From an uncultured Pelagibacteraceae bacterium (GTDB lineage: Bacteria > Pseudomonadota > Alphaproteobacteria > Pelagibacterales > Pelagibacteraceae): DNA of 52,608 bases. Position numbers and translations under genes: made by a program. Under the pieces are notes generated by a model. The model made no database searches. It saw only the letters and a list, made by a program, of their open reading frames with translations, and was not told the DNA's origin. Shown in pieces: positions 29,643 through 37,590 of the stretch (positions are counted from its first letter, which is position 1; every line of letters starts with the position of its first letter). The stretch lies in the NCBI GenBank assembly GCA_902592275.1, contig CACJDW010000008.1, positions 1-52,608 of the forward strand. The letters are read 5' to 3'.

Positions 29643-29903
29643 ATGTACCATTATGTATATATCTTGAAAACTTTAGATGGTTATTTAAAGAAAACATATG
29701 TTGGTTATTCAATAAACGTAAATTCAAGATTAAAAAAACACAATTCCTCCCAAGGTGCTAAAGCTACCAGAGGTTATAAATGGAAAATAATTTATAAAAA
29801 AAGGTTTATGTCTAAATCTGAAGCTCTATCATTTGAATATTTACTTAAAAAAGATAGAAAAAAAAGATCATCCATATTAAAAAGAATAAAAAGTAATAAA
29901 TGA
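29643..29903 (+). CDS. GIY-YIG domain protein (UPF0213-like)
   Basis: An 86-residue protein consisting of a single GIY-YIG nuclease-like domain: YVYILKTLDGYLKKTYVGYS (the two half-motifs), then NVNSRLKKHN with the conserved Arg, ATRGYKWKIIY, and EALSFEYLLKK with the metal-site Glu. Stand-alone domains of this kind are widespread; substrate and role are unknown. It begins 4 nt after tRNA-Glu, and its last bases overlap the following glycosyltransferase start by 4 nt. Confidence 0.88.
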   Translation: MYHYVYILKTLDGYLKKTYVGYSINVNSRLKKHNSSQGAKATRGYKWKIIYKKRFMSKSEALSFEYLLKKDRKKRSSILKRIKSNK

Positions 29904-32005
29904 AAATAGCAACAATACTTCCATATAAAGAAAATTATACTATATCTAAAGCACAAGCAGCAGCAATATGGGTCTGTGATTTTTTTAAATTTTCTAAATA
30001 CCAAGATACAAATTATATATTTGGTAATACAAATACAAAAGATTATTTAACAAAAAATTATATAAATATTAATATAAGCAACCTTAAGTCTAAATTATCA
30101 AGTACAACTAAAGAATATTGTAAAAATATAATAGCTAGAATTAAAAATGAAAATTTTGATATTATTGAAATACACAATAGACCATTAATTTTTAATTATT
30201 TAAAAAAAGAAATTAATTCAAAATATATCTTATATTTCCACAATGATCCATTATCAATGAACGGATCAAAGACATCAAATGAAAGGTTAAATTTACTTAT
30301 AAATTTAGATAAAATAGTATTTGTAAGTAAATGGGTCCAAGATAGATTTTTTATTGATTTAGATAAAAAACTTTCAGACAAAACTGAAATTGTTTACCCG
30401 AGCATTCATAAAATAAATAAACTAAATAAAAAAGATAAAAAAATTACATTTGTTGGTAAGCTAAACACATCAAAAGGTTATGATATTTATAAAGACGCAA
30501 TAATTAGAGTATTAGATGAGTATAAAGAATGGAAAGCCTATTCTATTGGAGATGAGGACAGAAAAAGACCTGTTATCAACCACCCAAATCATAAAGAATT
30601 AGGTTTTCTTAAACATAAAGAGGTTTTAAAATTTTTAAATAAATCAGAAATTGCAGTTGTACCATCAAGATGGGAAGAACCTTTTGGTAGAACTGCCCTA
30701 GAATCATCATCAAGGGCATGTGCAACTATTATATCTAATAGAGGTGGTTTGCCTGAAACTACAGATTATTGTATCATTTTAAAAAAATTAAATTCTAAAG
30801 AATTATATAAGGAAATTAAAAAATTAATTTTAAATCCAAAATTAAGGAAACAACTACAAAATAATGGTTTTAAGAATATTAAACACCTTGTTAAAAATAA
30901 TTCTGAATTTATTGATAGGATCAGAGATAGTTTAATTCAAAATTTTAGCCTTAATTATATAAGAAATAAATTAAGAATTATAAACATATATAATACTGGA
31001 CAAAAAAATTTTCACAGACTTTATAATATTTCATTGGGAAAGAAATTTACAAATGGTTTCATTAGAAACGGCCATGATGTTCTAGAAATTAGTGATCGTG
31101 ATTTCATCAGACAAAATAGAAACATATTCCAGGCAAAAAACATTGATAAATTTCAAGATTATTTAGTTAACACATCAAAAAATTATAATCCTGACTTAAT
31201 TTTTTTTGGTCATACACAGAATATATCAACTGAAACAATTAAAGAATTTAAAAACTTAAATGAGAACTTAATAATTTCTCAATGGAACGAAGATCCAGTT
31301 ATGAAAAGTTTAAATTATTCTAAAAAAAATATAGAAAATATAAATAAATATTCAGAAATAGTAGATCATAACTTTGTCACAACACACCCAAGTGTTTTAA
31401 AAAAACAAAAAATTAATATAAAAAATCTTCATTTTTTATTTATTCCAGTAGATAAAAACATTGAGTGTTTCGATGTTTCAAAAAAAAATCCGATTAAAGA
31501 CTTATTTTATGCAATGAGCCACGGTGTTAATAGAGCAACTTTAAAAAAAGGAAAAAATGATTCGAGAATACATTTTCTAAATAATCTCATAAGAAAATTA
31601 GAAAATATTGATTATGATTTTTATGGTTTCCAAAACAAGGAGCCTATATGGGGTAACGATTTTTATAAAGCGTTAGTTAATTCAAAAATGGGATTAAATT
31701 TAAGTAGAGGTCTTCCAACAAAACATTACTCAAGTAACAGAATAGCATCTTTAATGGGCAATGGATTGCTTACATTTGTTGATAAAAAAACTGAACTAGA
31801 TGATATGTTTAATAAGAACGAAATAGTGATGTACGAAAATATAAATGATTTAACAAATAAGATTAATTTTTATAAAAAAAAAGATCTTATAAGACGCAAA
31901 ATAGCATCAGCCGGACGAAAAAAATATTTTAAATTATTTAATGAATTAAAGACTACAAAATATATTATAGATAAATCGCTAGGTAAGGATGCTGTTCTTT
32001 ATTGA
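29900..32005 (+). CDS. Two-domain glycosyltransferase (GT4-like plus CgeB-like)
   Basis: A 701-residue protein with two GT-B-type halves. The first (about 1-345) shows ITFVGKLNTSKGYDIY and the EX7E-like EEPFGRTALE with SNRGGLPETT, as in GT4 enzymes. The second (about 355-701) resembles CgeB/DUF3880 plus a Glyco_trans_1_2 domain: DLIFFGHTQNISTE, ISQWNEDPVMKSLNYS, LNLSRGLPTKHYSSNRIASLMGNG. It likely adds sugars to a surface polysaccharide. It is part of a three-gene cluster; the stop overlaps the next ATG by one base. Very high A+T and Lys/Asn/Ile content. Donor and acceptor unknown. Confidence 0.82.
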   Translation: MKIATILPYKENYTISKAQAAAIWVCDFFKFSKYQDTNYIFGNTNTKDYLTKNYININISNLKSKLSSTTKEYCKNIIARIKNENFDIIEIHNRPLIFNYLKKEINSKYILYFHNDPLSMNGSKTSNERLNLLINLDKIVFVSKWVQDRFFIDLDKKLSDKTEIVYPSIHKINKLNKKDKKITFVGKLNTSKGYDIYKDAIIRVLDEYKEWKAYSIGDEDRKRPVINHPNHKELGFLKHKEVLKFLNKSEIAVVPSRWEEPFGRTALESSSRACATIISNRGGLPETTDYCIILKKLNSKELYKEIKKLILNPKLRKQLQNNGFKNIKHLVKNNSEFIDRIRDSLIQNFSLNYIRNKLRIINIYNTGQKNFHRLYNISLGKKFTNGFIRNGHDVLEISDRDFIRQNRNIFQAKNIDKFQDYLVNTSKNYNPDLIFFGHTQNISTETIKEFKNLNENLIISQWNEDPVMKSLNYSKKNIENINKYSEIVDHNFVTTHPSVLKKQKINIKNLHFLFIPVDKNIECFDVSKKNPIKDLFYAMSHGVNRATLKKGKNDSRIHFLNNLIRKLENIDYDFYGFQNKEPIWGNDFYKALVNSKMGLNLSRGLPTKHYSSNRIASLMGNGLLTFVDKKTELDDMFNKNEIVMYENINDLTNKINFYKKKDLIRRKIASAGRKKYFKLFNELKTTKYIIDKSLGKDAVLY

Positions 32006-32850
32006 TGAAAATATCTATAATAGTACCTACTTTTAATAATCTCAATTATCTTAATTTTTTTTTATTGTCGCTTAAAAAAAATTCATTTTATGATCATCAA
32101 ATAATACTTCATATTAATGACGGCTCAGATGGTACTCTGAATTTTGCAAAAGAGAATAGATTATTATTTACATACAGTGAAAATAATATTGGTTTATGCA
32201 GCTCTTTAAATAAAGCTGCTGAGTTGGCTAATTCAAATTATATTCTTTATGCTCATGATGATATGTTTTTTTGTAAAAACTGGGATCTATATCTAGAGAA
32301 GGAAATTAACAAATTTCCAGATAATTTATTTTATTTAACTGGTACAAACGTGTCGGTTAATAGTGGACTCATAAATTTTGATTGCGGGTCAACGCCTGAA
32401 AATTTTGATGAAAAAAAATTTGATCAATTCTGTAAAAATGACTTAAGTAATGATTTACAAGGTTCTCATTGGGCACCTCATTTGATACATAAGGATTTAT
32501 GGAAAAGTGTAGGAGGATTCAGTGAGGAATTTAATCCCGGAGATGGTTCAGATCCTGATTTTTGTATGAAGTTATGGAACAAAAATGTTAGGGTTTTTAA
32601 AACAATTTCAAAATTTAAGGTATATCATTTTAGTTCTGTAACAACTCGAAAAGGTATAATTAAATTAAATAATGGGACCAAAAGATTCACACTTAAATAT
32701 GGTTTTAATCCAAGGTATTTTAGAAAATATTATTTAAAAGGTAATGGTTCCAATGCTTACAATGGACCATTAAATAATCCAAAGATGAATTTTGAAATGT
32801 TTATTGATTACTTAATTAATAAAATTAAATTTTTTTATTATAAGATTTAA
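32005..32850 (+). CDS. Family 2 glycosyltransferase
   Basis: A GT-A-fold inverting transferase: SIIVPTFNNLNYLNFFL at the N-terminus, the nucleotide-sugar metal site region LYAHDDMFF, and the acceptor-side GGFSEEFNPGDGSDPDFCMKLW motif. Length about 281. The ATG at 32005 overlaps the preceding stop by one base; a TTG at 32002 is less likely. No membrane helices are visible, so it is cytoplasmic. Probably builds the same surface glycan as its neighbours. Confidence 0.88.
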   Translation: MKISIIVPTFNNLNYLNFFLLSLKKNSFYDHQIILHINDGSDGTLNFAKENRLLFTYSENNIGLCSSLNKAAELANSNYILYAHDDMFFCKNWDLYLEKEINKFPDNLFYLTGTNVSVNSGLINFDCGSTPENFDEKKFDQFCKNDLSNDLQGSHWAPHLIHKDLWKSVGGFSEEFNPGDGSDPDFCMKLWNKNVRVFKTISKFKVYHFSSVTTRKGIIKLNNGTKRFTLKYGFNPRYFRKYYLKGNGSNAYNGPLNNPKMNFEMFIDYLINKIKFFYYKI

Positions 32851-32854
32851 TTTA

Positions 32855-33754
32855 ATGGACAAAATAATTATAGCAAAGATCTCTGAAGGATTAGGGAATC
32901 AACTGTTTATGTATGCAAATGCTTATGCAATTTCAAAAAAATTTGATTATAATTTATGTTTAGATCCCTACAGCGGATACTATAACAATAATATTAGATC
33001 ATTTTTGCTTAATAATTTTAACATATCATCTAAAATAGCGCCATCCGATTGGATATTTTCTAATAATTATAGGTATCTAATAAAAAAAATTAAAATTAAA
33101 TATGATTTTTTTAAAAAAAAAAAATCTTTTTTATTTGAGCCAAAAGATAAAAATAAATTAACAAAATTTAGTTCTATAAAATTGAATAATTTTAATAACA
33201 AAATTTATATTGATGGAAACTTTGAGTCAGAAAAATATTTCTTAGATTATAGAAATGATCTTTTACATCAATTCTCATTTAGAAAAGACATGAGTAATAA
33301 TAAATACCTAGATATTATTAGGAAGCATAACGTTGTCTCGATAAGTGTTAGACAAAATCGATACTCTGAAAGAATGAGTAATAAGTTTGACCAATATTCA
33401 ATTAGCAAGTCTCAAGATTTTGTTGCTCAAACTGTAGATTATATTTATCAATCAATTAAATTTATTAAATCTAAAGTACATAATCCTAAATTTCTTTTAT
33501 GGAGCAATGATTTTACAGGTCTTGAAAAATATTTTCCGACTAATGAATTTCTATATGTAATTAATCCAGATGATAAAATTTTAAATGATTTTTATTTATT
33601 AACACAGTGTAAATATTTCATTGTTGGTCCTTCGACTTTTAGTTGGTGGGGGGCTTGGTTATCTAATATTGAAAGTAAAATATGTATTAGACCTAAAACT
33701 ATTAACCCCTCAAATAATTTAGATTTTTGGCCTGAGTCTTGGATATCAATTTAG
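32855..33754 (+). CDS. GT11-like (alpha-1,2-fucosyltransferase family) glycosyltransferase
   Basis: A 299-residue protein with clear GT11 landmarks: EGLGNQLFMYANAYAISKKF at the N-terminus and the C-terminal FIVGPSTFSWWGAWLS motif. Motif I, normally VSxHxRRGDY, reads VSISVRQNRY here (residues 161-170): the first Arg is kept but the His, second Arg and Asp are changed. A GDP-sugar donor is expected for the family, but fucose specificity cannot be assumed. It follows the GT2 gene by 4 nt and converges on the integrase gene with 5 nt between stops. Confidence 0.82.
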   Translation: MDKIIIAKISEGLGNQLFMYANAYAISKKFDYNLCLDPYSGYYNNNIRSFLLNNFNISSKIAPSDWIFSNNYRYLIKKIKIKYDFFKKKKSFLFEPKDKNKLTKFSSIKLNNFNNKIYIDGNFESEKYFLDYRNDLLHQFSFRKDMSNNKYLDIIRKHNVVSISVRQNRYSERMSNKFDQYSISKSQDFVAQTVDYIYQSIKFIKSKVHNPKFLLWSNDFTGLEKYFPTNEFLYVINPDDKILNDFYLLTQCKYFIVGPSTFSWWGAWLSNIESKICIRPKTINPSNNLDFWPESWISI

Positions 33755-33759
33755 TTTTT

Positions 33760-34713
33760 TCATATTTTAATTTTATTTAAAGCATTATTTTTGAATAGAT
33801 TTGCTTCTCTAATATATCTTCTAACCATTTGTGTTGTTTTATGGCCTGTCATTGCCATAATACTTCTTTCATCAGCCCCAGACTCAGCAGCTACTGTTGC
33901 AAAACCTGACCTTAAACTATGACCTGCAAAATTTTTGTTTTCGATTCCTGCTAACTTTAAATACTCTTTCATTAATAAAACTACAGATTGGTCAGTTAAT
34001 CTTTTGTCTGTTAATGATAAACCTTTAGAAAATCTTCTAAAAATAGGTCCAGACTTAATTTTAGAAATTTCTAACCATTTTTTTAGATTTGTAACAGGAC
34101 AGTAAATTTCATTATCGAAGTAGGGTAGTCCTTTAGTCATTCCTTCTCCGAATTGGTCAGTTTTTGATCTTTTAATAGTGATTTTTAGACCTTCAGGAAC
34201 AAATTCTAGATCCTCATGATCAATTGAAATGAGCTCGGTTCTTCTAAAGCCTCCTCCAAAGCCAATTAAGATTATTGATTTGTCTCTAAGTTTTTTTATT
34301 TCTTCAGTTTTTTGTTCATTTATTTCATTAATAATTAATTTTAAATGATTGATTAATATTGGTTTTTTACCTTTCTGAATACTTCCTTTGACCCTTCTTA
34401 TTCCCATTAAATTTTCAACGATGATTGGATGTTTAGTGTCTAGATAATGCCCTTTAAGCCTATGAACCATGCTTATTGATACTAATCTTCGTCTTAAAGT
34501 GCTTATTTTTGAGTTTTTAGAGAGATGGGTAAGGTACAATGAAACTATTTTCGGCTCTGTTGGTAATGAATTTAATCCATGTTTTGCACAAAAAGATCCA
34601 AAGTCTTTAAAGTCTGACTTATAAGCTCTTAGAGTATTATTTGCTTTAGAGCTTTTGAGATTATTTAAAGTTGACTCATGAAGCGATTTTAGGTCTGTTG
34701 TCAGTTCATTCAT
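33760..34713 (-). CDS. Tyrosine recombinase / integrase
   Basis: Site-specific recombinase of 317 residues. An N-terminal SAM-like arm/core-binding domain (about 1-105) precedes the catalytic domain. All catalytic residues can be placed: R157 (GFRRTEL), K184 (RSKTDQ), H265 and R268 (GHSLRSG), H291 (GHKTTQ) and nucleophile Y300 (RRYIREA). The gene appears intact. It sits between glycosyltransferase genes and a repeat-rich region, with an inverted repeat of lox/dif-like geometry ending 3 bp before its start codon. Probably the integrase of a genomic island anchored at tRNA-Glu, or a resident invertase. Confidence 0.93.
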   Translation of the reverse strand: MNELTTDLKSLHESTLNNLKSSKANNTLRAYKSDFKDFGSFCAKHGLNSLPTEPKIVSLYLTHLSKNSKISTLRRRLVSISMVHRLKGHYLDTKHPIIVENLMGIRRVKGSIQKGKKPILINHLKLIINEINEQKTEEIKKLRDKSIILIGFGGGFRRTELISIDHEDLEFVPEGLKITIKRSKTDQFGEGMTKGLPYFDNEIYCPVTNLKKWLEISKIKSGPIFRRFSKGLSLTDKRLTDQSVVLLMKEYLKLAGIENKNFAGHSLRSGFATVAAESGADERSIMAMTGHKTTQMVRRYIREANLFKNNALNKIKI

Positions 34714-34716
34714 ATA

Positions 34717-34751
34717 ATTACTATTGATAACAATTAATTATCGTTAGTAAT
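34717..34751. other. Lox/dif-like inverted repeat beside the recombinase gene
   Basis: Two 14-bp arms, ATTACTATTGATAA (34717-34730) and TTATCGTTAGTAAT (34738-34751), match as inverted repeats at 12 of 14 positions around a 7-bp spacer (CAATTAA). Arm length, spacer length and the inner ATAA...TTAT pattern resemble tyrosine recombinase core sites such as dif or lox. It could equally be an operator through which the recombinase or a regulator controls the gene, since it lies just upstream of the start codon. Confidence 0.5.
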
Positions 34752-34827
34752 ATATCAAGTGTTTTATAATGTCAAATAAAATAATTAATTCATTTAAAGG
34801 ATTACTGACATTGTGAGGACAACAAAT

Positions 34828-35016
34828 ATGAAGTATTATTTAAAAATGGGCATAGACGGACTAATTGAACCAATATATTTCTTAATAACATCGTTTGGTT
34901 TTGCAATATTAAGCTTTATTAATTATAGAAAATCTGGAAAAACACTGGAAACTATTTATCTTTCAATTTTAACTGTATTCTTTATAGTCTGCTTTATTAT
35001 TTTAAATTTTTATTGA
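34828..35016 (+). CDS. Small two-helix membrane protein, unknown function
   Basis: A 62-residue protein with two hydrophobic helices (about 14-31 and 42-61) separated by a short charged loop (NYRKSGKTLET). I do not recognise the family. A GTG at 34813 could extend it by five residues, but the ATG at 34828 is preferred. Its stop overlaps the ATG of the MGMT-domain gene by one base, so the two are probably co-translated. It lies in the recombinase-associated region. Confidence 0.55.
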   Translation: MKYYLKMGIDGLIEPIYFLITSFGFAILSFINYRKSGKTLETIYLSILTVFFIVCFIILNFY

Positions 35017-35285
35017 TGAAAGGTACTAAATTTCAACTAAAAGTCTGGAATTACCTTAAAACTATACCAAAAGGCACTGTTAAAACCTATAAACAGGTAG
35101 CAATAGCTATAAAAAAACCTAAATCAGCGCGTGCTGTAGCTAATGCATGTGGAAAAAACCCTTATGCTCCCAAAATACCGTGTCATAGAGTAATTCGGTC
35201 CGATGGAGGCCTTGGTGGGTACTCAGGAAGAGGTGGAATTAAGACAAAGCTGCGTTTATTGAGATCTGAAAAAGTTAATATTTAG
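35016..35285 (+). CDS. Stand-alone MGMT catalytic (DNA-binding) domain protein
   Basis: An 89-residue protein equal to the C-terminal domain of O6-methylguanine-DNA methyltransferase: winged-helix region FQLKVWNYLKTIPKGTVKTYKQVA, arginine-finger-type SARAVANACGKNP, and active-site PCHRVI with the alkyl-acceptor cysteine, then GLGGYSGRGGIKTKLRLL. The N-terminal domain is absent. The cysteine distinguishes it from alkyltransferase-like (ATL) proteins. ATG at 35016 is preferred over TTG at 35013. It probably repairs alkylated guanine by suicidal methyl transfer. Confidence 0.86.
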   Translation: MKGTKFQLKVWNYLKTIPKGTVKTYKQVAIAIKKPKSARAVANACGKNPYAPKIPCHRVIRSDGGLGGYSGRGGIKTKLRLLRSEKVNI

Positions 35286-35561
35286 TTGCTTTTTTGAACT
35301 ATTTTATGGTCAAAAACACAAGTAAAATCAATGTTTTTTCAACATTTAAGGGTATTTTAGCATTAATAGTGTTATGCACCCTTCAGTTGTACTATATATC
35401 GAGATATAACAAAATAAAGCACCTCTATGGCCGTTTAAAACACATATTCTATAACTGCATTGCTCTACTTTTCAATGATAACACGGCTTATTTTAGTGTC
35501 TAATTTTAATGAATTTTTTATGAATTTTTGTTCCCCTACCCACTTGCTTTAATAAGAATTT

Positions 35562-35581
35562 CAAATTTTGTGCAAAATTTG
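35562..35581. repeat. Perfect 9-bp inverted repeat
   Basis: CAAATTTTG (35562-35570) and its exact reverse complement CAAAATTTG (35573-35581) flank a TG dinucleotide. As RNA the loop would be very tight, so a DNA-level role (protein site or cruciform) is as likely as a hairpin. Confidence 0.75.
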
Positions 35582-35615
35582 CTTAAAAAACATTGGTATT
35601 AAACACTTTTAAGCA
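35580..35615. repeat. 9-bp inverted repeat with 18-nt loop
   Basis: TGCTTAAAA (35580-35588) pairs exactly with TTTTAAGCA (35607-35615). It shares its first two bases with the preceding repeat, so the two hairpins are mutually exclusive at the junction. Not followed by a T-run, so not a standard terminator. Confidence 0.7.
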
Positions 35616-35799
35616 TAGCACTTTATTTTCTATTTCAACCTTGCCATTTTTGCCTTAGTTTATTTAAAAAAGTATCTATTATTTCTAATTTTCTTGTATA
35701 GACACAATGATTTATTTTAATTTATATAAATTAATATAATAAATTTATATAATAATTACAATAGTTTATATGTTTATATTAAAGTATTACATTATATAT

Positions 35800-35819
35800 T
35801 AGTAAATATATATTTACTA
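35800..35819. repeat. Perfect 20-bp AT palindrome, possible plus-strand terminator
   Basis: The 10-bp half TAGTAAATAT is followed by its exact reverse complement. On the plus strand it is directly followed by six Ts (35820-35825), giving a weak terminator-like shape for transcripts from the MGMT side. On the minus strand it contains the TAG stop codon of the EamA gene followed at once by an in-frame TAA. Confidence 0.6.
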
Positions 35820-36671
35820 TTTTTTAGAACGAGCAAGCAAATATTCTCGTCTAGAAATATATAAGCCACTGAGAACAATAATAAACAAACCTAAATAAGT
35901 CCAATTATCAGGTAGCTCATGAAAGAAATAGTAACTAATCAGTATATTTGTAATAATCTCTGTATAGCCCAAAGGAGCTAATTTAGAGGCATCAGCGTAT
36001 TTTAGTGATAATATGAGGAAAAGATGCGCGACAGAGGCTATAAGACCGATTAAAGCCATTAAAATCCACTGATTTGACGTAGGATTAACCCAAACTGAGG
36101 GCATAAATAGGCTAATTATTACGGTTCCTATTAAACCTGATAGTAATAGGGTTAAAAGAGGATTATCAGAGGTACTGAGCTTCCTCGTAATAATAAGATA
36201 AAAACCATAACAAATTCCATTACCTAAAGCTGCTATTGTAGCCAAGTTAAGCTCAATAAAGCCAGGTCTGATTACAATTAAAGTTCCAATAAAACCTAAT
36301 GATACAGCAGTCCACCTCTTCACCCCTACTTTCTCATTTAAAAAAAATGGAGATAAGGCTGTAACACAAATTGGAGCAACAAAAGCTAATGTTAAAGCTT
36401 TTGGAAGAGAAATTTCTGATATTGCATAAAAAAATAAGTAAGTAGAAAAAACAAAAATTAATCCTCTTATTAATTGAAGTGCTGGTTTTTTTGTCCAAAC
36501 TAATGATTGTCTATAAAAGATAAGCATTAAGGACAATGTAAAGACTACAGTAAAAAAGTATCTAGCCCATGTTATCTGCAAAACGTCCATAGATGAGCTT
36601 AGATACTTAGCAAATGCATCCATAACAGGAACAATCATCCAAGCAGATGCGTTTAAAATTATAGCCTTCAT
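35817..36671 (-). CDS. EamA-family (DMT superfamily) transporter
   Basis: A 284-residue integral membrane protein with about ten helices in two EamA repeats. Visible marks are MIVPVMDAFAKYLSSSMDVLQITWARYFFTV and FVAPICVTALSPFFLNEKVG in the first repeat, and ASKLAPLGYTEIITNILISYYFFHELPD in the second. Related alphaproteobacterial proteins export or import small metabolites; substrate unknown. It lies 16 nt after the AEC transporter gene on the same strand, and its stop codon is inside a 20-bp palindrome. Confidence 0.88.
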   Translation of the reverse strand: MKAIILNASAWMIVPVMDAFAKYLSSSMDVLQITWARYFFTVVFTLSLMLIFYRQSLVWTKKPALQLIRGLIFVFSTYLFFYAISEISLPKALTLAFVAPICVTALSPFFLNEKVGVKRWTAVSLGFIGTLIVIRPGFIELNLATIAALGNGICYGFYLIITRKLSTSDNPLLTLLLSGLIGTVIISLFMPSVWVNPTSNQWILMALIGLIASVAHLFLILSLKYADASKLAPLGYTEIITNILISYYFFHELPDNWTYLGLFIIVLSGLYISRREYLLARSKK

Positions 36672-36687
36672 AAAAGAAGGATATCTC

Positions 36688-37590
36688 TTAATAGAAGTAT
36701 TTTAAAGCAAAGAATACAACAAGTGGAACTGTGATAAACGACATTAATGTAGAGACAACAATGGTGCTCGCGATGTTATCAACTATTTCCTTGGGTGAAT
36801 ACATTGAACCAATGAGATAATTTAATATTGCACTAGGCATAGCTGATTGAATTAATATAACACCGGCACCAAAACCTGATAAATCAAAATATATTATTAT
36901 GATAAAACCAATTATTGGACCAATTATTACTCTTCCAATTGAAGAAATTATTGAGTTAGTTAGAGAAAATACTTTTAACTTTGTTAATGCTATACCTAAG
37001 GACATAAGTATTAAAACAATAGCAGTATAAGTTAACAGCTCAGTAAGATTAATGATAGCCTTTGGCATTTCTAAATCAAAATACAAGAAACCGACAGAAA
37101 AAATTATTGCATAAAAGGGTGGATTTTTAATCAAAATTTTAAAATCAAATTTTCTATCAGCAAGAAAAACACCAAGAGTAAAGTGTAGTAAAATGATTAA
37201 TGAAGATATAGATGCAGCAATACCAAGACCTTGTGAACCATAAGCAAAAAGACATATTGGTATCCCCATATTCCCATTATTTGGCAAGATAAAAACTGGT
37301 ACCTCTCTTATGATGTCTTTAGTTTTTAATAAGTATAAAATTATTATTCCAGTTAAAGTGAAACCAATAATTGCTATTAAGTAATAAATAAAATAACTAG
37401 AATAAATATCGAAAGATATACCTGTTGAGGTTATAGCGTAAATAACCATAGCTGGTGTACCTACATTTGATGCAAAACTGGTAATAAAAGAGTTATCAAA
37501 ATTTGGATTTTTTTTACCTAAATAGTATCCAATACCAACTATAAAAAAAACTGGAAATAAAACTTCAAAAAGTTTTAAATAAATTTCCAT
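36688..37590 (-). CDS. AEC-family permease
   Basis: A 300-residue membrane protein of the auxin efflux carrier family (MdcF/YfdV-like). It has about ten helices in two five-helix halves, with the typical N-terminus FEVLFPVFFIVGIGYYLGKK, the central FILPNNGNMGIPICLFAYG motif, and the C-terminal QSAMPSAILNYLIGSMY. Bacterial members are linked to carboxylate transport, but no substrate can be inferred here. Its start overlaps the hom stop by one base, so it is co-transcribed with hom and the EamA gene. Confidence 0.88.
   Translation of the reverse strand: MEIYLKLFEVLFPVFFIVGIGYYLGKKNPNFDNSFITSFASNVGTPAMVIYAITSTGISFDIYSSYFIYYLIAIIGFTLTGIIILYLLKTKDIIREVPVFILPNNGNMGIPICLFAYGSQGLGIAASISSLIILLHFTLGVFLADRKFDFKILIKNPPFYAIIFSVGFLYFDLEMPKAIINLTELLTYTAIVLILMSLGIALTKLKVFSLTNSIISSIGRVIIGPIIGFIIIIYFDLSGFGAGVILIQSAMPSAILNYLIGSMYSPKEIVDNIASTIVVSTLMSFITVPLVVFFALKYFY

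Larger units (their letters stand above)
35286..35816. other. 531-bp region without a convincing gene, rich in inverted repeats
   Basis: No reading frame here has the composition or motifs of a real protein. The first 230 bp are less AT-rich than the last 120 bp, which are almost pure A/T. The stretch contains two adjoining inverted repeats (35562-35581 and 35580-35615), two 11-bp direct copies of AATTTATATAA (35719-35729 and 35742-35752) and a 20-bp palindrome at its right end. It also holds TTCCCCTA at 35531-35538, matching part of the tRNA-Glu 3' end. Candidates: decayed island end, attachment region, or a non-coding RNA. Confidence 0.6.

Noticed and set aside
35294..35503. Plus-strand frame of 69 residues starting at TTG
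   Set aside because: No ribosome site, no domain, and composition unlike neighbouring proteins; treated as part of the non-coding region. It could be a gene relic.
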